Positions 25,391-37,646 of a DNA stretch of 64,000 nucleotides are shown here, one piece after another (positions within the stretch are counted from its first letter, which is position 1; every line of letters begins with the position of its first letter). A program made the translations under genes and the position numbers. The notes beneath the pieces were generated by a model. It did no database searches. It was not told where the DNA came from and worked only from the letters and a program-made list of their open reading frames with translations. Origin of the DNA: Microvelia longipes (taxonomy: Eukaryota; Arthropoda; Insecta; Hemiptera; Veliidae). Where the stretch lies: NCBI GenBank assembly GCA_018340805.1, contig JACMZG010001908.1:13778687-13842686 (forward strand), written 5' to 3'.

Positions 25391-26035
25391 CGGCTTGGTC
25401 TGGAAATTGATTTTAATTGTTGCTAACAAGAAATGCAGATTTTTCACTGAAGAGTGCTTGTTTTCTTGTTGATTTTCATTTCCTCTAAGTCCCTTACAAA
25501 GTACGCTGACTTAAGTCGTTCCATTCGTTGTCTTTGTTTAAGTTTTATACTACAACCCTGACATTAATTTCTTTTCAAATGATACCTCCCACATTGCCCC
25601 CCCCCCTTTATAAGTTGTTTGTGTTATTGTCTAGACTGTAGACATGAGAAAAGCTAGTAATAGTTGAAAAAAGTTTATTCGCCCTACATTTTCCCAGGCC
25701 CTGACTTGGTAATCGATATCAGTTACTAAAGCATGAACCACTGACATGAAAAACTCTCCGCTTGCTTATCCTTGCATTATTTATGATCTATTTTTAATTA
25801 ATTGTAATTGTTTCTATAACGTTTTCTATATCTATTGAAGTTTGGTTATATCGACCAATAACAAAGAAATAAATTGTTTTAAAACATTCAAGTTATTAAT
25901 TGTTGTTTGCCCTTTTAGCATTTTTATCAGAAAATGACGTTTATGATATTATTTGGATGACAAAAGTGGGGAGGGGTTACCCCCTTCCCCCCTCTCTACT
26001 ATGAATGTAGTCATCATCAAAGTTATACACATAAA

Positions 26036-26037
<2 letters not shown>
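25391..26037. other. Intronic sequence, no feature recognised
   Basis: AT-rich, with a C run near 25595. Nothing supported. Confidence 0.55.
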
Positions 26038-26079
<42 letters not shown>

Positions 26080-26100
26080 ATATTATTATATATTTATATT
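26038..26100. repeat. (TA)n array
   Basis: TA and TTA dinucleotide array without an obvious adjacent element. Confidence 0.92.
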
Positions 26101-26194
26101 TATAAAACATTTATGTAATGTTAAAGTGTAACCCTGCAGTTGAAGAAAATATGGTATAAGTACTTTACTTGACATTACGCACTAACATTTTACT

Positions 26195-26905
26195 CGTCAA
26201 ATAGTTTCTCAGCGTAATAATTTGTCGGCGCAACTACCCGGATCGTACCTCCAAAAAATAATTTGTCGATGGAACAATTTGTCGACTAATTTTTTGTCTA
26301 CGGAACTATACGGACCCATTCCAGGTTAAAAGGAAGGATGTAAGGCTAATAGTGAGACATCGAAAATCATAAACAGCAGGATCAATTTAATAGCTCAATA
26401 ATTTGGACCAAATTTAAAGACGCAATTTCAAACTGTAAATAACCTATTTAAGAACTAAATGAAATCGCGCACACTTAGAAAAGAATAACTACTTTTACTT
26501 AGCTTACTTAATTTTTTTACAGTCAAATGGAAAGATCTAAGATACATTGTGAGGCATAAAAAATCATGAACTTTAGGTTTAAATCAATAAATCAAACAAC
26601 CTTGGATCTTTCCATTTGATTGTGGTACGTTTATTTTAAAAATACAAGAATTTGTTTAATTTAAGATAGTTTTACCAGGTTTTTACCTGGAATGAGTCCG
26701 TATTGTTTCATCGATAAATCAGTTAATCAATAAAACTTTCCGCCGACTATAATTTGAATATTGTCGACGGTTGAGACCAAGTTTTTGCGTAGACCACTCA
26801 GTTAATCAAAAAATCGTTCCGTTGACAAATTATTTGTCAACGGTACGTTCCGGGTTGTTGCGTCAACAAATTATTCCGTTGACCTACTGATTTGTCGAAC
26901 AAATC
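26195..26905. repeat. Foldback element E (diverged)
   Basis: Left AATAATTTGTCGGCGCAAC with ACCCGGATCGTACC is complementary to right GGTACGTTCCGGGT and GTTGCGTCAACAAATTATTC. Further in, CCATTCCAGGTTAAAA pairs with TTTTTACCTGGAATG. An inner hairpin pairs TCAAATGGAAAGATC (26522) with GATCTTTCCATTTGA (26607). No coding sequence. Confidence 0.7.
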
Positions 26906-26932
26906 CACCCCACTTGGAATGTCTGAAAAGTA

Positions 26933-26973
26933 AATAATAAATAGGATATAAATGTTATATCCTATTTATTATT
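26933..26973. other. Perfect AT hairpin
   Basis: AATAATAAATAGGATATAA, a 3-nt ATG loop, then the exact complement: a 19-bp stem. Confidence 0.9.
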
Positions 26974-27554
26974 ATAAATAATAAATGTTAGGGCTTTATT
27001 GCATAGGAATATAGAAGTTGAGTACAGTTGATAAAAGCATAAAATTCAGAAGCATTTTTTATATACATTACACTCCATGTTGGTGGCAATAGATAAGGCG
27101 TTAACATGTTTGCCATGAAGATGCTCTATAATGTTAAATCCTTGCTCTAGCTAGCCAGCCACGTTCCTTTTTATTAACCCGTTTTGTAATCAATTTAATA
27201 CCCTTTTTTTACTGCTTTTCATGTGTTTTCATTTAGATTATTTTATCTTCTGTATTTCAATAAAAGCTTTTAAAGGAATAATAGATACTTGCATTACACT
27301 ATCAAGAGGTAGTGTACTATAATTAGTACTTCTTTTGTCATACTAAACCCTTTATGCAGTCTTGCTTAACTCAACCTATGTAAAGATGCTTAATGTTTTA
27401 AATTCTTGTTCACATACTGGATCAATAATTGTTTGTCTGTTTTTATTTCTTGTGCGATTTTGTGTCACTCTGTGAACCAGGTCTTTAATGAGACTTCTCA
27501 GTAAATCCGAATGCTATTGACAAAGCAGTGACAGTGCATAATGTGATATAAATA

Positions 27555-28540
27555 TTTGACCGAGCGACCGAAGTGAGTCCTTTTGAATGTACCTTAAATT
27601 ATATTTTAGCAACTTTGCGAGTGAAGGGAGCCTTTTTTTGACATTCTCGCATATTTCCAGCAATACAGCGAGTGAAGCCAGCCCTTTCTTAAGTATCTAA
27701 AAGTATATTTAGAACCGGGTCTCATTGGATATGTTTGCATATTTAATTATGGCAATCTAGCGAGCCTCTACCAATATAGATGCTTTATTAGTACCTTTAT
27801 TTTTTAACACCAAATTTTATATTTTAGCAATTTTGCTGGCGAAGTGAGTTTTTTTTTTCCAAATATTGACATATATAAAAGACAAGCGAAGCAATTCTTT
27901 TATTATATATCCACGTATATATGTATAGCAATTTAGGAAACGAAGTGAGCCCTATTTTATGATCCTAAGTGTTTCTTTTAGCAATCTTGCGTGCAAAGCG
28001 GGCCTTATTTGCATGGCCAGCTTTGGAACCATATATTTTCATATATGATGAGCAATGTGTCGAGCCCTCTTTAATGAACCTTTTATATTTTAGCAATTTT
28101 GCGAGCGAAGCGTGCCTTTTTGCATATATTTACATACTTACTTATTAACAATCTAGCGAGCGAAGCAAGACCTTTTTAATGTATCTAATACGGTAGTATT
28201 AGACATTAAAAAGGTCTTGTACGTATTAGGTATAATACCTACCTAATGCTCGTATAATATTTTAGCAATTTTGCGAGCGAAGCATGCCTTTTTGCATATA
28301 TTGACATACTTACTTACTTAGACCTTTTTAATTTACCTAATACTAATACCTAATACTCGCATGATATTTTAGCAATTTTACGAGTGAAGCAAGCCTTTTT
28401 GCATTGTGCTTAGGAAGCGAGACTCTTTGGTCTATCGCGAGCGAAGCGAGCTTTAATTACTTTTTTTAGAGCCAAACTAACCTGTTAATTATTAAATTAT
28501 GTTTCTATCCTATCTAGCCAGCCAAGCGAGCTTGTTCATA
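27555..28540. repeat. Degenerate array of GCGAGCGAAGCGAGC modules
   Basis: At least a dozen modules of the form AGCAATTTTGCGAGCGAAGC plus G(A/T)GCC are spaced irregularly (about 50-120 bp) with T-rich and ATATA-rich linkers. Module sequences vary but GCGAAGCGAGC-like cores persist. It looks like an old tandem repeat. Inside it, 28185-28215 has a local inverted repeat around CTAATACGGTAGTATTAG. Confidence 0.75.
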
Positions 28541-29439
28541 AATTACTTTATTTGATGTAATCTTTTGACGAGTTCCGGATGCAACGCATTACTCGTTTAA
28601 TAATATTTATTATTTTTTTAAAAGTAATTTATTATTATGAAAACATGCAGGAAAATAACTATTAACTTTAATTTTTTAAATAATTTGTAGTGCGGGTCCA
28701 TCTAACTTGTCTGATTTTGGGTCCAAGTAACCTGTTTGACCCCCCCCCCCTAGGAAGCGCCTGCCTCCTTAGTCTTGAATAGCCCCTGAAATTATAAGCC
28801 CCTGAAATTGAAATTAATCCATTAAGTAAACATTGAGAAAATTAGTTCTCTTATAATTTTAATTTAGTATGGAAAATCAATAAATTTTTGGATTTAGAAA
28901 GCCAAATTTTAATGTATCCTTCCCTCCCCCATTTTTTCCTTTTGTCCTAAAAACTTTTTAAGCGTCATTTTTGATTATGATTCGCCTAAAAAAGGTCTAT
29001 CAAATATTTAACTAAACAACAAGAAGTCAAATACTTAAAATATTTGAATGTTAAAAGTAAAGAATAGTCAAACAATACTGTTGCGGAGTTTGAGTAGAAT
29101 AAATAAAAAAAACTAACTTAATAAAAATGGAACAACAGAGCAACATCTCTGAAAAAATAAATAGCTTGTGAAAGTGTTGAGAAATATTCGGAAAAATAAA
29201 TATATGTTTGAGTAGAGAAGAAAAATTTGTAAGGAGAAATAGCAGCGATTTGTTTGAAATTGCAATTTTTGGGGATTTATACTACAATAAATTGTTGGGC
29301 CTTTTCGAAATGTTAATTTTAATGGGTTTGAGTGGGAGTTAAAATGTGTGGCGTTATTTGTAATTTATACCTGTTAAATCTTATTAGACCGGTTTTAAAC
29401 TAACCGAAGTGACGACACACATTTCATTTTTTGAAGAAT
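28541..29439. other. Intronic sequence, no feature recognised
   Basis: A C10 run at about 28740, otherwise nothing supported. A short inverted pair (GGTCGAGTGGGG and CCCCACTTGG) lies just beyond, at 29455-29530. Confidence 0.5.
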
Positions 29440-29571
29440 TAAGTTTGACGAGGGGGTCGAGTGGGGTGTTGATATATGTTTTAGTTGAGCTAAATCGTTA
29501 AAAAATGGTCTTAAGGGTGACCCCACTTGGCTCCCGTTTGTAAATATCTATTTAAGCTAGAACCTTGGAGT

Positions 29572-29830
29572 CACCCGTGTAGTGGTTAAGGTACGAGGCC
29601 AATACACAGAATTAATGGACTTTAAAACTTCCAAGTTTATTTAGTCATGGGTTCAATCCCAGCACGGGCCTCTGGAATTTTTATGAGAGGGATAAAAATT
29701 CTGCGTACCACGTCCGTCAAAAGGGACGTAAAGATGGTGGTCTCGAGTCTGTGCGTTGTCTGGTACTCGTTAAAGATCCCTTAATATGAAACTGGGTATA
29801 GGAAAAATTTAGGACCCTCATAGTAGATTC
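29572..29830 (+). repeat. tRNA-derived SINE (second family)
   Basis: CCCGTGTAGTGGTTAAGG gives an A box and the 5' side of an acceptor stem; GGGTTCAATCCCAGCACGGG gives a B box and the matching 3' acceptor side. The tRNA-like head is about 95 bp because of an insertion in the middle. It continues into a body with CCACGTCCGTCAAAAGGGAC and CTCGTTAAAGATCCC, reminiscent of conserved SINE bodies. Single copy in this window. Confidence 0.7.
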
Positions 29831-30126
29831 ATTATAGTACTATACTCTTTCTGCCTTGTAGTTTAAAGTTTGTGGAGGTTTGGTTTAACAGCGAAGGCAC
29901 GTTTTGTTCCTAGTTTTCACTAGACTATAAGATTCAGTTAAAATATGTATGATTGCTTGAAAAAAGCATAAGAGGAACCATAGAAATTCAAGGCTCTTCT
30001 GTTTAGATTAGATGAAATATACCTACACTTGAAATTAAAACACTATCTTAGGGAGCTGGAAAAAGGGCCCAACAACGTGGCCTACTGGACTGGTAGTTAC
30101 TACCACTCCCCCCATATTACTATTAC
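29831..30126. other. Intronic sequence, no feature recognised
   Basis: Nothing supported. Confidence 0.5.
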
Positions 30127-30129
30127 TAA

Positions 30130-31634
30130 GGCCCGTATTCAAAGACGTTTCCTAACATTTTCCTACATTCCCATAACTTTTTCCTAACATTTTCCTAACT
30201 TTTTCCTACATTTTAACTTTTTCCTAACATTTCCTAGCTCCTAGCATTTCTCTACTTTTCCTAACGTTCTCCTATCGTGTTTTAAATTATTTTATTTAGT
30301 AAGAACCTAAGGTAGTTATGTCAAAAAGTGATACCATTGTAAGTAACGTAATATATCGCAAAATATCAATGTTATTAACTTTACCTGGATTTACGACACA
30401 CTTTGTCATAAAAACAATGCGGCCTTCCTTTGGCGAATGTTAAATATATTAGAAACTTTATTACTTATGTTTTCAGTAAACAGTAGAGTTAATACAAATA
30501 CAATGTTCAATTATTGTAACAGCTTTCATAAATAAAGCAGTATCAAGCGTTTCAAGTTTAAACGTGGACCAGGTTGTACGAATCCAAAGGTGTCTAAATG
30601 AAAACCTGTTAATCAGTGCAACACTGTTTTCATTTTGCTAAATCATGTACACAATTTGGTTTTTCGTATTTTGTCATCAAATTCATTTTTGCTTGTGTAA
30701 TTTTTTTTGGTATAATGGCTGAATTATTCACACCGGACCAACTGAATTCCTCTTTGAATCGATAGCCGGCCCCAAACAGACCATATAAAATAAAAAATCT
30801 GATTGTGTTAAAAGAATTTCAGGGTAAACTCCCTAATAGTAAGGTAAGTGGATTAACAGTATTATGTAAATTTATGTAGATAGTTATTAATACGACAAAG
30901 TGTCATAAATCCAGGTAATAAGTTAATAAACATTGATATTTTGCGATATATTACGTTATTTACAATGGTATCACTTTTTGACTAAAGGGGATCCCGCAAA
31001 GAGTGGGGATAAAAATAAATGAAACGGAAATATCTCTGGTTCTAAGCAAAATATCAAAATTCTTAGACGGTACTTCACTTCTAATTTTTATTCTGCACAT
31101 TTTAAGACTCATTTCAACCTTCTATAGCAAAAAACAGTGGTGCAATTTGAGAACTAAAATTTTTAAAGTAGTTCTCAAATTGCGCCACTGTTGTTTGCTC
31201 CAGAAGGTTGAAATGAGTCTTAAAATGGGCAGAATAAAAATTAGAAGGGAAGTACCGTCTTAGAATTTTTGATATTTGCCGAGAGAACGGAGATATTTCC
31301 ATTTAAGTGATATTTACCCCCCCCCCCCCCCCCCTCTTTGCAGGATCGCCTTAACTACCTTAAGTTCTTACTAAAAAAAAATCATGCGAAGCCTCTAAAT
31401 GACTTTTAAACACAGGAACGATCATTTAAATTTCGTGGCTTAAAACATTTCCCTTACCTAAACCTAAGGTGAGTGTTAGGAGTTAGGAAAATGTTAGGAG
31501 AATGTTAGGAAATGTTAGGAGAATGTTAGGAAAATGTTAGGAAATGTTAGGAAAAAATTAGGTGTTAGGGAGAATGTTAGGAAAATGTTAGGAAAAGTTA
31601 AGAAAGTTAGGAAAACGTCTTTGAAATACGGGCC
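30130..31634. mobile_element. PIF/Harbinger-like MITE 1 (TAA target duplication)
   Basis: TIR GGCCCGTATTCAAAGACGTT and its complement, flanked by TAA at 30127-30129 and 31635-31637. Three-base TWA duplications with GGCCCGT ends are typical of PIF/Harbinger. Subterminal zones are dense in TTTCCTAACA on the left (30150-30270) and TGTTAGGAAA on the right (31475-31610). An inner inverted pair (30300-30410 and 30890-30982 plus 31355-31375) is interrupted by another element. No transposase is encoded. Confidence 0.88.
30986..31351. mobile_element. Nested MITE inside Harbinger-like MITE 1 (TAA duplication)
   Basis: 366-bp palindromic element with TIR AGGGGATCCCGCAAAGAG at the left and the complement of AGGCGATCCTGCAAAGAG at the right. 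TAA flanks lie at 30983-30985 and 31352-31354. It splits the right inner arm of the host element exactly where the intact left arm (30305-30325) reads GGTAGTTATGTCAAAA. A C18 run sits near its right end. The two arms (31023-31150 and 31170-31300) are close complements. Confidence 0.9.
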
Positions 31635-31637
31635 TAA

Positions 31638-32023
31638 GACTTTTTCGGAGTTAAATGAAACTGGGTACAAAAATCAACCACAAAAATGTCTAGTACCCTG
31701 TTTCGTCATACTCATTCACCTGCAATAATGACTCCGCAAAAATTAAACAAATTTAAAAACTTTAAAATGTTAATCTGATCAAGCTGAAATTCGATACACA
31801 CATATTACTATCTATATCATACGCATATACGAAGTTAAATTTTATTTTTAGCTTTAGTGTCTATTTTGCTGTTTGACACCAACATTATGTAAACCATAAT
31901 CACGTCGACAAAAACATTTAGAAGTTTGCTTATATTGTGGCTGTATGCCAGTTATAGAAATATTTAGACCACACTTTAGGAACCTAAAAATCTGTTTTTC
32001 GAGGCCAAGACCTCGAAGGCCTG
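31638..32023. other. Intronic sequence, no feature recognised
   Basis: Nothing supported. Confidence 0.55.
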
Positions 32024-32128
32024 TTAAGGAAATGCTTTAGTTTTAAGGAAATGCTTTAGTTTTAAGGAAATGTTTTAGTTGTAAGAAAATGTTTTAGTTT
32101 TAAGGAAATGCTTTAGCTTTTAGGAAAT
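32024..32128. repeat. 18-20-bp tandem repeat, 5 units
   Basis: Units of the type AAGGAAATGCTTTAGTTTT. Confidence 0.92.
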
Positions 32129-32894
32129 GCGACTTTGCTGTCTTTAAATAGTAAGCACAAGTAGATAACAGTTCTTATTGCCTGCCAAGTAAATTTACAG
32201 ATGGTCAGGTTATTTTATGTTACATGCATGTTAATCTCACAAACCTAAAAGCGTTGATTACAATTAATTTATTGTATCAGCAACTCCTGACGTATATAAA
32301 AATTTTAAATTATTTAGTTTGTATTAAGACACAACACTAAGAATAATTAGTATTCTAGATCAAACTTTAACCCAAAACATTAAGTTCAACATTCAAACTT
32401 ATTGTTCTCTAATTAACAGTAATAAAAAAGCGATACATTTAAAACAAAAGGTAGACTAATGAAATATGGTCTTATGAATAATAATGTGGTTCTTAAAGCC
32501 TATACTAATCCACTTTTATTTGAATGAGAGATTTATGTTTAGTTATAATTAGTATAAAAAAGGTTTTATTAAATATAGCCTCATTTAATAGGGTTATAAT
32601 TATGCACCACAAATAATAAGGATTGAAGTGTTAAAAGGTTAGAGTTTGGAGGGAAAGTGTTGTGTGAATAAATTACATCTGTAAATAGAAGTGGTTATTT
32701 TAAGGTTTATACCTTAAAAACATTAAAGAGCTAAGTTCAAACACGCAAATTGTGCTTTGTCATTATTTCTTTTTCTCGGCGGTTTTCACATAATAAATAT
32801 GGGTGTTGTGCTCAAAAAGAGGAACTTTGATTTCAAGTAAAAGGTTTTTTTTGTAATTAAAGTTTAAAGTTTTTACAACAACTAATTAAGTAAA
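32129..32894. other. Intronic AT-rich sequence
   Basis: Nothing supported. Confidence 0.6.
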
Positions 32895-33228
32895 ATGGCA
32901 GTTTTAATTTTAAGATTGATGATGTTAGATTTGTTCAGATTTTTTTATTTTTTAGATTAATGATGTTGGATGTGTTCTGATTTATAATTTTAAGATTAGT
33001 GATGTTTGATTTGTTCAGATTTTTTATTTTTAAGATTAAAGATGTTGGATTTGTTCGGATTTTTAATTTTAAGATTATTGATTTTAGATTTGTTCAGATT
33101 GTTTTATTTTTAAGATTAATGATGTTGGATTTGTTCAGATTTTTTTATTTCTAAGATTAGATCATGTTGGATTTGTTTAGATTTTTAATTTTAAGATTAA
33201 TGATGTTGGATTTGTTCAGATTTGAATT
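32895..33228. repeat. About 41-bp tandem repeat, 8 units
   Basis: Units GATTAATGATGTTGGATTTG followed by TTCAGATTTTTAATTTTAA with small indels. Confidence 0.9.
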
Positions 33229-34907
33229 TTCTTCATTTATAGTGTTGTGTTTAGGAAGGGTGTTGTGTTCGCACTACAAATACGAAAGCAAGGTATTCAT
33301 GAGTATATTTTCTAGTTGTCTGTCGCATGTGTGTTTTTGTCGTTGTTTCCAGTGCGTTTATATAACGTGGAAACTTAGTACAACATTGTTTTTGTACTAA
33401 AAATGTTGAACATCAAAATTTCAAAAACGGAAAAATAATCAAATCGATTTTAAATCCAACACAAGTGTAATCCTATATATAACATAACAAAAAGTGTCAA
33501 TTAATAATCGGGAAATTAACAAATTACTATATAGATTATATTTATCATGTTATTTTGTCTCACGTTATATTTAATTGGTATTTGTTCGTACTTTATTTTC
33601 CTTATCTTAGTTATCTCTATTTTCTTATTTATTTGTATGACTTTAGTAATCTAGCGCTCATGTTACTAGTTAGATAAATTGACTTTCATGTCCTTCCCTT
33701 TTTAGGGGGGGGGTCTGATAAGTTACAAAGCTCCAAACGGTAAATTTATTATTGTTTATTTTAATGATTTTTTTCTCTTGCTCCTTCTCCTTAAAGTTGC
33801 AAAAAAAATTCCAAACCAAATACACAACCCTTCTTATTAAAATTCAACTTTATGTATAATTCTGTTTTAATATTGTACACTTTTATCCGGGATGAATAAT
33901 TAATCAGTTATTGAAACGGGTAAACAATATCTCTCGGTTCATTAAAGTCACAATCAAGGTTGGTGCGAGAGTATAAACAGTCTGGAATTACATTCCGATG
34001 TAAATGTCACTGTAAACAAAACGTAACCGCCGAGTCAATGATTAGAATTTGTAATCCTAAGGATTTCGATTTCATTGTTTTTTAAAAGTTTCGTATTGTT
34101 TAGAGCTTCAGCCATCTTAGTCCAACTGTTGTTTTGGAAATTATCGTAATTTCTCTTTCAGTATAGTTGGTATTAAACTAGGAGAGTTTTCTCATTATAC
34201 ATAGACGTATATAAGTAGAGGGCATACCTTATTTCATTACATTCAGTGGCTTGAAACATCTTTTTAGAACTCTCAGAGGATCTGTGTAGCCTTAAACAAG
34301 AGCAAGTTAAGGTTATATTGAATCAATTATTGTCAGCTCTTCGTAATTTGTTTTTGTTTTGTACTAATTTACAAAATCGTAATTTATTCGTTTTCGTATT
34401 TTTTTGTACTAATTACTTACTTGTTGTGTAAGTTAAGTTTAAACTTTTTATTTAATTATGGTAATATTTTCGTGTTTGAACCGATAGGACACTTTTCGAT
34501 AGGATATTTAAACACCACAGCTTAAAGTTCTATAATAACAACAAAACAAACTAATTTATATATTTCACTTAACATAGGACACTCTATTTATAATATTCAT
34601 ATGCTATTGTACTATTAAATTTGATAAATGCACTTCTCACTTTTTGTGTGTGTGTTTGTCTCCACCAATCTCAGCATGAGGTTATGCATGAAAACACAGC
34701 TTTACATGAAAACTATATATATTTATTTTTGGCCTTTTTTGGAACTTTTTTAATTTATCTACAAATAATTCATCTGGGCCCTTTACAATATAGGAAAACA
34801 TCAGTTAATTTCGAGATAGTAAAAAAATGAGCAATAACAAAAATAAATCAAGAGATTTGAAAAAGTAATCACCCATGCAAAATTTAAAATATTGAATGTT
34901 TGTGTAA
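33229..34907. other. Intronic AT-rich sequence
   Basis: Short open frames only. No gene or ordered repeat supported. Confidence 0.6.
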
Positions 34908-35085
34908 ATTTAAGTTTAAAATAAAGAGCTGAGTACATTGCATTAAAATAAATTTGTCATGAAAACTTAAGTTTTTAAGTTTAAAATAAAGAGCTAAGTA
35001 CATTGCATTAAAAAAAGTTTGTCATAAAAACTTAAGTTTTTAAGTTTAAAATAAAGAACATACATACATTGCATTAAAATAAAAT
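34908..35085. repeat. About 67-bp tandem repeat, 3 units
   Basis: Units TTTAAGTTTAAAATAAAGAG then TACATTGCATTAAAATAA and GTCATGAAAACTTAAG. Confidence 0.9.
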
Positions 35086-35707
35086 TTTTAAATTACGATT
35101 AAGCTTTATGTGATATTTGGGTTAAATTTCGTTTAATTCGAAATAGCATTTGTAGTCAAATTCTTTTGAAGAAAATTATGTGACTACGCTGGGACCCGAC
35201 TATTTGATAGTTGCTATTCTTTTCATATTTTTTATTGTAATTTAAGTGTAAATAACCGTTATAAAAAACTTTCTGAGAAGGTCATGATAACTGTATGTAT
35301 TGCTAAAATGCATAACTATATGGATTTTGGCACGTTTCTTATTATTCCTCAGTTTTTTATATCTGTGGAAGCATTGTGGGTACTAACCAATGGAAGTGTA
35401 TTAAGAGTATTTATAAAGTCGTAATACAGAATGAAGTCGATCAGTATTCAAACTTTATTGGACTTGGGTGAAAGTGAATTACATTAATTGTTGTTCGACT
35501 GACCAAGGACACATCTGGAATAAATTAATTCTTCACAAGTTTTGTTTTCAAAATAAAAAAAAAAAATTCGTTAAAATCCATGGCCCCTTCTCATAAGCTC
35601 ATTTCTGATTTGGAAATTCGCTAAAATTACCGCATATCTGAGAACTAATTTCAAATAAGGCAAGTTGTCTTAAAATGAAAACTCTTCTAACAAATTTTTA
35701 ATAACAA
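35086..35707. other. Intronic sequence, no feature recognised
   Basis: Nothing supported. Confidence 0.55.

Positions 35708-35776
<69 letters not shown>
35708..35776. repeat. (TA)n array
   Basis: TA array that directly abuts a SINE tail fragment. Confidence 0.95.
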
Positions 35777-35780
<4 letters not shown>

Positions 35781-35880
35781 GAAGCGGCTCATCAGGGTAA
35801 ACCTCTCATTGACAACCTCAGGGTGTAGCGGGAATACTTCAATTTCGGATTCAATTTTTGGTAGCGGGATTCTAAAGTTC
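35777..35880 (-). repeat. SINE tail fragment
   Basis: GCGGCTCATCAGGG, ACCTCAGGGTG and ATTCTAAAGTT match the 3' tail of the SINE at 19430-19665. The tRNA-like head is missing. Confidence 0.55.
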
Positions 35881-36754
35881 ATTTTCTGATTTCAATTTGC
35901 TGTAAGTGTTATAGTGTACTTCTCTTCTAATTTTAGTTGTGCTCATTTCATACCCTGTTTCAAATATTTAGATGCCTAATATAATATCTGACGCATTGTT
36001 GTGAACCTTGTTATATTATTAAGAGAGAGTTAGATATGCATATTCATTCCCAATAGCATACGCGAAATACAGCTCTTTCAAGTCTTTATATAAAATTAAA
36101 CCATTTGACAAACAGTATAGGTTGGAGGCATCCCTTACGGGTTGGTTGGGAAAAAATCTTTATTAACAAACGGGATAAAAAAATCCTTTATATTAAGTTT
36201 CACTGAATCCCTCTCTAGTCTTTTCAGGGTATTTTTTAATATCATTTTTTAAAAGAAAAAAAAAACTTTCTTCCTTTTTTTCTCATTATTTCAAATAAAA
36301 ATTTGCGTTTCATGTTTAGTATTTTTATGATTTTTTTTTCTCTTCCGGTTAAAAAAATCTCGTGGGAATCATAAAATTGACTTTTTCAAATGATGCTACT
36401 CAAATTTTCCTTTTTTTTTTAAAAAAAAGCTTTGTCATATTTCTGTGGTTGAAGCTTTTATATAAAATTTTAGATGAATACTTTTTTGTCTTATTTAGAT
36501 AATTTAAAATGTTTTTGACATAAAAATAAACTTAATTTTATAAAATATAAATTTTTATTGCAATTTTTAAATTTATGCATTATCTATTTTAAAGTTGAAG
36601 CCACCTGCATATTCTTTTAAGGTTGTGATGTTATGGTTGTGATCTAAGATGTTGACGTCACAATATGGGAAAGGATAATTTCCTTTATAGAGCCCCCTCT
36701 AGCGCAGGGGGCCGTTTTTTTTTTCACTCCGCGGCCCTTACGTCGTAAGCTCAT
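35881..36754. other. Intronic AT-rich sequence
   Basis: Nothing supported. Confidence 0.55.
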
Positions 36755-37525
36755 TTTCCGGATTTCTTAGGAAATGAATGGAGAACGGGTGACCTCTGAA
36801 ATCTTTCTCAAGTATCGGATTCGCTATGCTCGTCCTCACTACTTCGGACTCGCTTCTCTTGCCCTCAGAGAGTAAAGACATTCGTTGTATTCCAAGCAGT
36901 CACCCATTCAGGCACTGACCTCGCTCGATACTACTTAACTTTTATGATCCAACAAAAAAACCTTGCATACTTGCCGTATTGGAACGAAAGCGAAACTTTG
37001 TACTATTATTTATTTAATACTTAAAATGAATATAACTTTATATAACTTTAAAAAAAGTAAATTTGTCCTGCATTTATCTATTACGTAAAGTCGTACACTT
37101 GCACTAAATTTCAATTTAATTTATTTTTCGATTTTTCACAATTTTTTGACACTAACGCTGATAATAAGATGAAACTAGGCTTATATGTTGGTCTTATAAT
37201 ATAATATGAATTTTTGATGAGTCATTATTGTTGGTCAATGACGCCATAAAAATGTTTTCCGGTTAAAATAAGTAGACCTAAAGATTGATTTTCGTACCAA
37301 GTTTCAAGTCTCTAGCTTAAACAAACTGGGAGCTACGATGACAACAGACAAAAACACTTACATTCCCAGACACATACAAACTAAAACGTTTGTGAAATCT
37401 ACTGTTTAGTTTTGAAAGCCCCTGAAACTGATGTCCCCCGAAATTCCTGGTGTCGTATTTTCTTTAATAAACACAATACTCTTTCTATATACCTGCAATA
37501 TAAATGAGGAAAAGTAAAACGAACC
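36755..37525 (-). repeat. Interspersed repeat with 5S-rRNA-like segment, copy 3
   Basis: The - strand of 36955-36882 reads GGATCATAAAAGTTAAGTAG, then CGAGCGAGGTCAGTGCC and GAATGGGTGACTGCTTGGAA, the 5S rRNA 3' half. It is flanked as in copy 1 by about 540 bp (through 37525) that ends GAGGAAAAGTAAAA, and on the other side by GCGAATCCGA-type sequence. Confidence 0.65.
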
Positions 37526-37646
37526 CGCGTAGCGGCAGAGGCTTCATTTCTCTAATTCTTTTTGTTAAAAAATTCGCTGTTTATTTGTGCCAGTCTACGA
37601 ATGGACTTATGACTTTCGTTAACTAAATGTCATTCCAGAGTATATA

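Noticed and set aside
24944..25447. 167-codon - strand frame, with a second frame open at 25078-25371
   Set aside because: Two frames are open over a 26-bp minisatellite; the repeat simply lacks stops on that strand.
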